A stretch of DNA of 64,000 bases from Dasypus novemcinctus. Its lineage: Eukaryota > Chordata > Mammalia > Cingulata > Dasypodidae. How positions within the stretch are numbered: position 1 is the first letter of the stretch; every line of letters begins with the position of its first letter. The stretch lies in NCBI RefSeq assembly GCF_030445035.2, contig NC_080701.1, positions 26,690,798 to 26,754,797 on the forward strand, in the 5' to 3' direction. This document shows, piece by piece, positions 62,164 through 64,000 of the stretch. The position numbers were made by a program, and so were the translations under genes. The notes under the pieces were generated by a model. It saw nothing but the letters and a program-made list of their open reading frames with translations. It did no database searches and had not been told where the DNA came from.

Positions 62164-62520
62164 AGGGGAGCAAATGTGGCTCAAGCAATTGAGCTCCTGC
62201 CTACAACATGAGAGGCCCTCGTTCACTTCCCATGCCTCCTAAAGGAGACGAGCAAGACAGCGAGCTGATGTGACAGGCAGGCAAGATGATGCAACAAGAT
62301 GATGCAACAAGAGATGCATGGAGGAAAACATAATGAGAGACACAACAAAGCAAGGAGCAGAGAGGTGGCTTAAGTGATTAGGTGCCTCTCTCCCACATGG
62401 GAGGTCCCAGGTTTGGTTCCCAGTACCCCCTAAAAAGAATACCAGCACACAACAGACACATCAGATGCGAACAATGAGGGGGTGGGGAGAAAGAAATAAA
62501 ATAAATATTTTTAAAAAAAG
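62164..62520 (+). mobile_element. Dimeric DAS-type SINE
   Basis: Two tRNA-like heads lie in the same orientation, at about 62168 (gcaaatgtggctcaagcaat) and about 62356 (gcagagaggtggcttaagtg). The unit caagatgatgcaa is duplicated at about 62283-62308. It ends with 'aagaaataaaataaatattt' and an A tract. The flanks show no clean target duplication. Confidence 0.75.
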
Positions 62521-63011
62521 CAGTGGCAATTTTTAGGGGATATAAAAGACTTTGTGGCCCTTGAAGTGATATTGTACAAGCAATTAACTGAACTCTGTCT
62601 ATTCATTTGGCGACCACTTCCAATTCTGCCCTCCTCCTCATCTTCATTTAAAGGTTAGCAATTGGAATGTTAACTCTTCTCCATCAGAAGTATCAAATGT
62701 ACTGGAATTCCTCCACACACACAAAAAGTGATTCTGCAGTTTTATATCAGTTTAAAACAGGGCACAGTCAACTATGCTATACTGTCTCATCTCTGTGAGA
62801 TAGGAATAGATAATGATGCAAGTGAATGCTTTTTACAAATTAATTTCTCCATTGTTATACTCAGACACAGCAAATTATCACATCAGTCCAAATGTTTCAA
62901 CATCACATTAGGAATATATTTGTCACCGCCTTCCACAATTTATAACCCTTTAGCAAAGTCTAGCACGCCACTACTTCTTGTACATCAGTAGAACATATCA
63001 ATAAAATATTG
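62521..63011. other. Intergenic gap between the SINE and the coiled-coil gene
   Basis: About 490 bases hold no gene or repeat I recognise. The open frame at 62728-62991 has no known domain. Confidence 0.4.
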
Positions 63012-63017
63012 TTTATT
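63012..63017 (-). other. Poly(A) signal for the minus-strand coiled-coil gene
   Basis: AATAAA on the minus strand begins 66 bases after the stop codon at 63083. It supports 63083-63295 being the terminal exon. Confidence 0.6.
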
Positions 63018-63082
63018 GGAAACAAGCTACAACTGAGGAAAAATACCAACAGTCTGGAACACAGGAGAGGAAAGCAACCCCA

Positions 63083-63295
63083 TTAATTGCAGACAAAGTT
63101 TATGCACCCTTTCTGCGTTGTCAAGGCTTTTATCAGCAAATCTTTTTGGGAAAGAAGTTGCTCTCTTTCTTCCTTAAGACTTTTAATCATCAGAGTTAGC
63201 TTTCTCTTTTCATCTTCAAGAACTTTGATGTTTTTCTCAGAGGACTGGAGATCTGGTTTTAGAAACGCCAGTTGCAAGGACAGATTCTCATTTAT
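63083..63295 (-). CDS. Unrecognised coiled-coil protein, terminal exon
   Basis: The minus-strand acceptor (ATTTATAATTTATAG) is at 63297/63296. The exon holds 70 codons and a TAA at 63085-63083, with phase 0 at its start. The residues are almost all helix-forming, with leucines in heptad-like spacing (SLQLAFLKPDLQSSEKNIKV and LTLMIKSLKEEREQLLSQKD), so a coiled coil with a short non-helical end, CINFVCN. It joins in frame to the upstream exon at 63656-63835. Two exons with good splice signals and no stops argue for a real gene and against a processed pseudogene. I do not recognise the protein; coiled-coil resemblance alone names no family. Confidence 0.72.
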   Translation of the reverse strand: MNENLSLQLAFLKPDLQSSEKNIKVLEDEKRKLTLMIKSLKEEREQLLSQKDLLIKALTTQKGCINFVCN

Positions 63296-63509
63296 CTATA
63301 AATTATAAATGATTAAGAGTGGTTGGAAACTTTACTCAAAACCTGCTTTTATTTAGCTGCACTCTATTTAAGGTTCTAGGTGGTTGTGGTCATTTCTTAG
63401 ATGCCTTACTTAATGGCCGGTGTCCCATTGTCATGGTGAAATAGAATTAATAACAACTCTTAATTACACCAACTTAATACTTATAAAATATACCCTTTCT
63501 TTTTCCTTC

Positions 63510-63529
63510 AAAAAAAAAAAGGGGGGGGG
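63510..63529. repeat. A-run/G-run junction
   Basis: A homopolymeric A stretch runs directly into a G stretch inside the intron between the two coiled-coil exons. A similar junction is at about 8333-8355. These are low-complexity tracts, prone to sequencing error in length. Confidence 0.7.
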
Positions 63530-63655
63530 ATACTGGTTAATCTAGTACGCTGCGAAAGGATTATATATTTTTAGAAACTCTAGTCCTTGATTATATCTAT
63601 AGAGAAATTTGTGCTGAATGTTTTAACCCAACAACTGACAAATGTAGTCACTTAC

Positions 63656-63835
63656 TGTTCTGTTAGCTAACAGCTTTGACTGAAGTTTGGCGTTTGCTTT
63701 TTCAAGCTGTTTGAGAGTAAAGTTAGCTTGAAACAATTCTGAATGAAGGAACGTCACTTCATTGTCCGAAGAATCTCTTTCCTTTTGAACTTTATTGTAA
63801 CTTGTCTTTATTGGCCAGTCAAAAGCATCTTTCCC
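63656..63835 (-). CDS. Unrecognised coiled-coil protein, penultimate exon
   Basis: The exon is exactly 180 bases (60 codons), phase 0 at both ends. The acceptor is TTTTGACTTCTTAG (AG at 63837/63836), the donor AGAACA|GTAAGTG (GT at 63655/63654). It encodes GKDAFDWPIKTSYNKVQKER and continues as a charged helix ending in LQSKLLANRT, with leucines at coiled-coil spacing. Upstream exons must lie right of the window, since there is no plausible start codon context here. The gene would be convergent with SMIM19. I recall no coiled-coil gene between SMIM19 and CHRNB3 in human. Confidence 0.72.
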
Positions 63836-64000
63836 CTAAGAAGTCAAAATAAAACTTGAATTTAGTTTAGTTTATATTAAGTTACATGTAACTTAATATA
63901 ATCAAAGAGGACCTTACATTTCTGTACACGGGAGGACCATTTTGAAAGCACCAATACAGTATAGATAGAAAATGAACTAGGCAAGGGTTTAGTTATTAAA

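Noticed and set aside
58581-64000. CHRNB3, the next gene in human
   Set aside because: No nicotinic receptor exon is visible; the human distance is more than 100 kb, so it should be outside.

Overview
The window is mammalian nuclear DNA, almost certainly from an armadillo (Xenarthra, Dasypus). The evidence is a set of tRNA-Ala-derived DAS-type SINEs with a tRNA-like head, a Pol III B box and an A-rich tail ending in repeated AATAAATAAA-like units. Xenarthran-looking LINE-1 3' ends and older mammal-wide repeats (MIR, L2, MER5, MER20, MLT1, HAL1) are also present. Nothing in the window looks prokaryotic or viral.

The one gene I can recognise securely is SMIM19 (C8orf40 in human). It is complete on the + strand: a non-coding first exon inferred inside a CpG island at about 45.2-46.1 kb, and three coding exons at 49584-49717, 54630-54754 and 57490-57554. 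Together these encode 107 residues with correct splice sites and phases, followed by a 3' UTR with several poly(A) signals. In the human map SMIM19 lies head to head with SLC20A2. The CpG island has a plausible minus-strand exon with a consensus donor at 45561/45560, so positions 1-45561 are best read as the long first intron of SLC20A2. No SLC20A2 coding exon is visible, so that assignment rests on synteny.

At the right end, on the minus strand, there are two exons that join in phase: 63656-63835, then 63083-63295 ending in a stop, with AATAAA 66 bases further on. They encode the C-terminal 130 residues of a lysine- and glutamate-rich coiled-coil protein that I do not recognise. I recall no such gene next to SMIM19 in the human map. 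This is the most interesting item in the window. It would be convergent (tail to tail) with SMIM19.

The rest is intronic and intergenic DNA dominated by retroelements. Notable structures are an ORF1-only (HAL1-like) half-LINE at about 2.1-5.1 kb split by a DAS SINE with a perfect 15-bp target duplication; a 3.4-kb 5'-truncated L1 in the second SMIM19 intron with a 17-bp target duplication; and a nested block at 31.9-34.8 kb where several younger elements split one old L1. I did not find RNA genes, CRISPR arrays or any coherent new multi-gene system.
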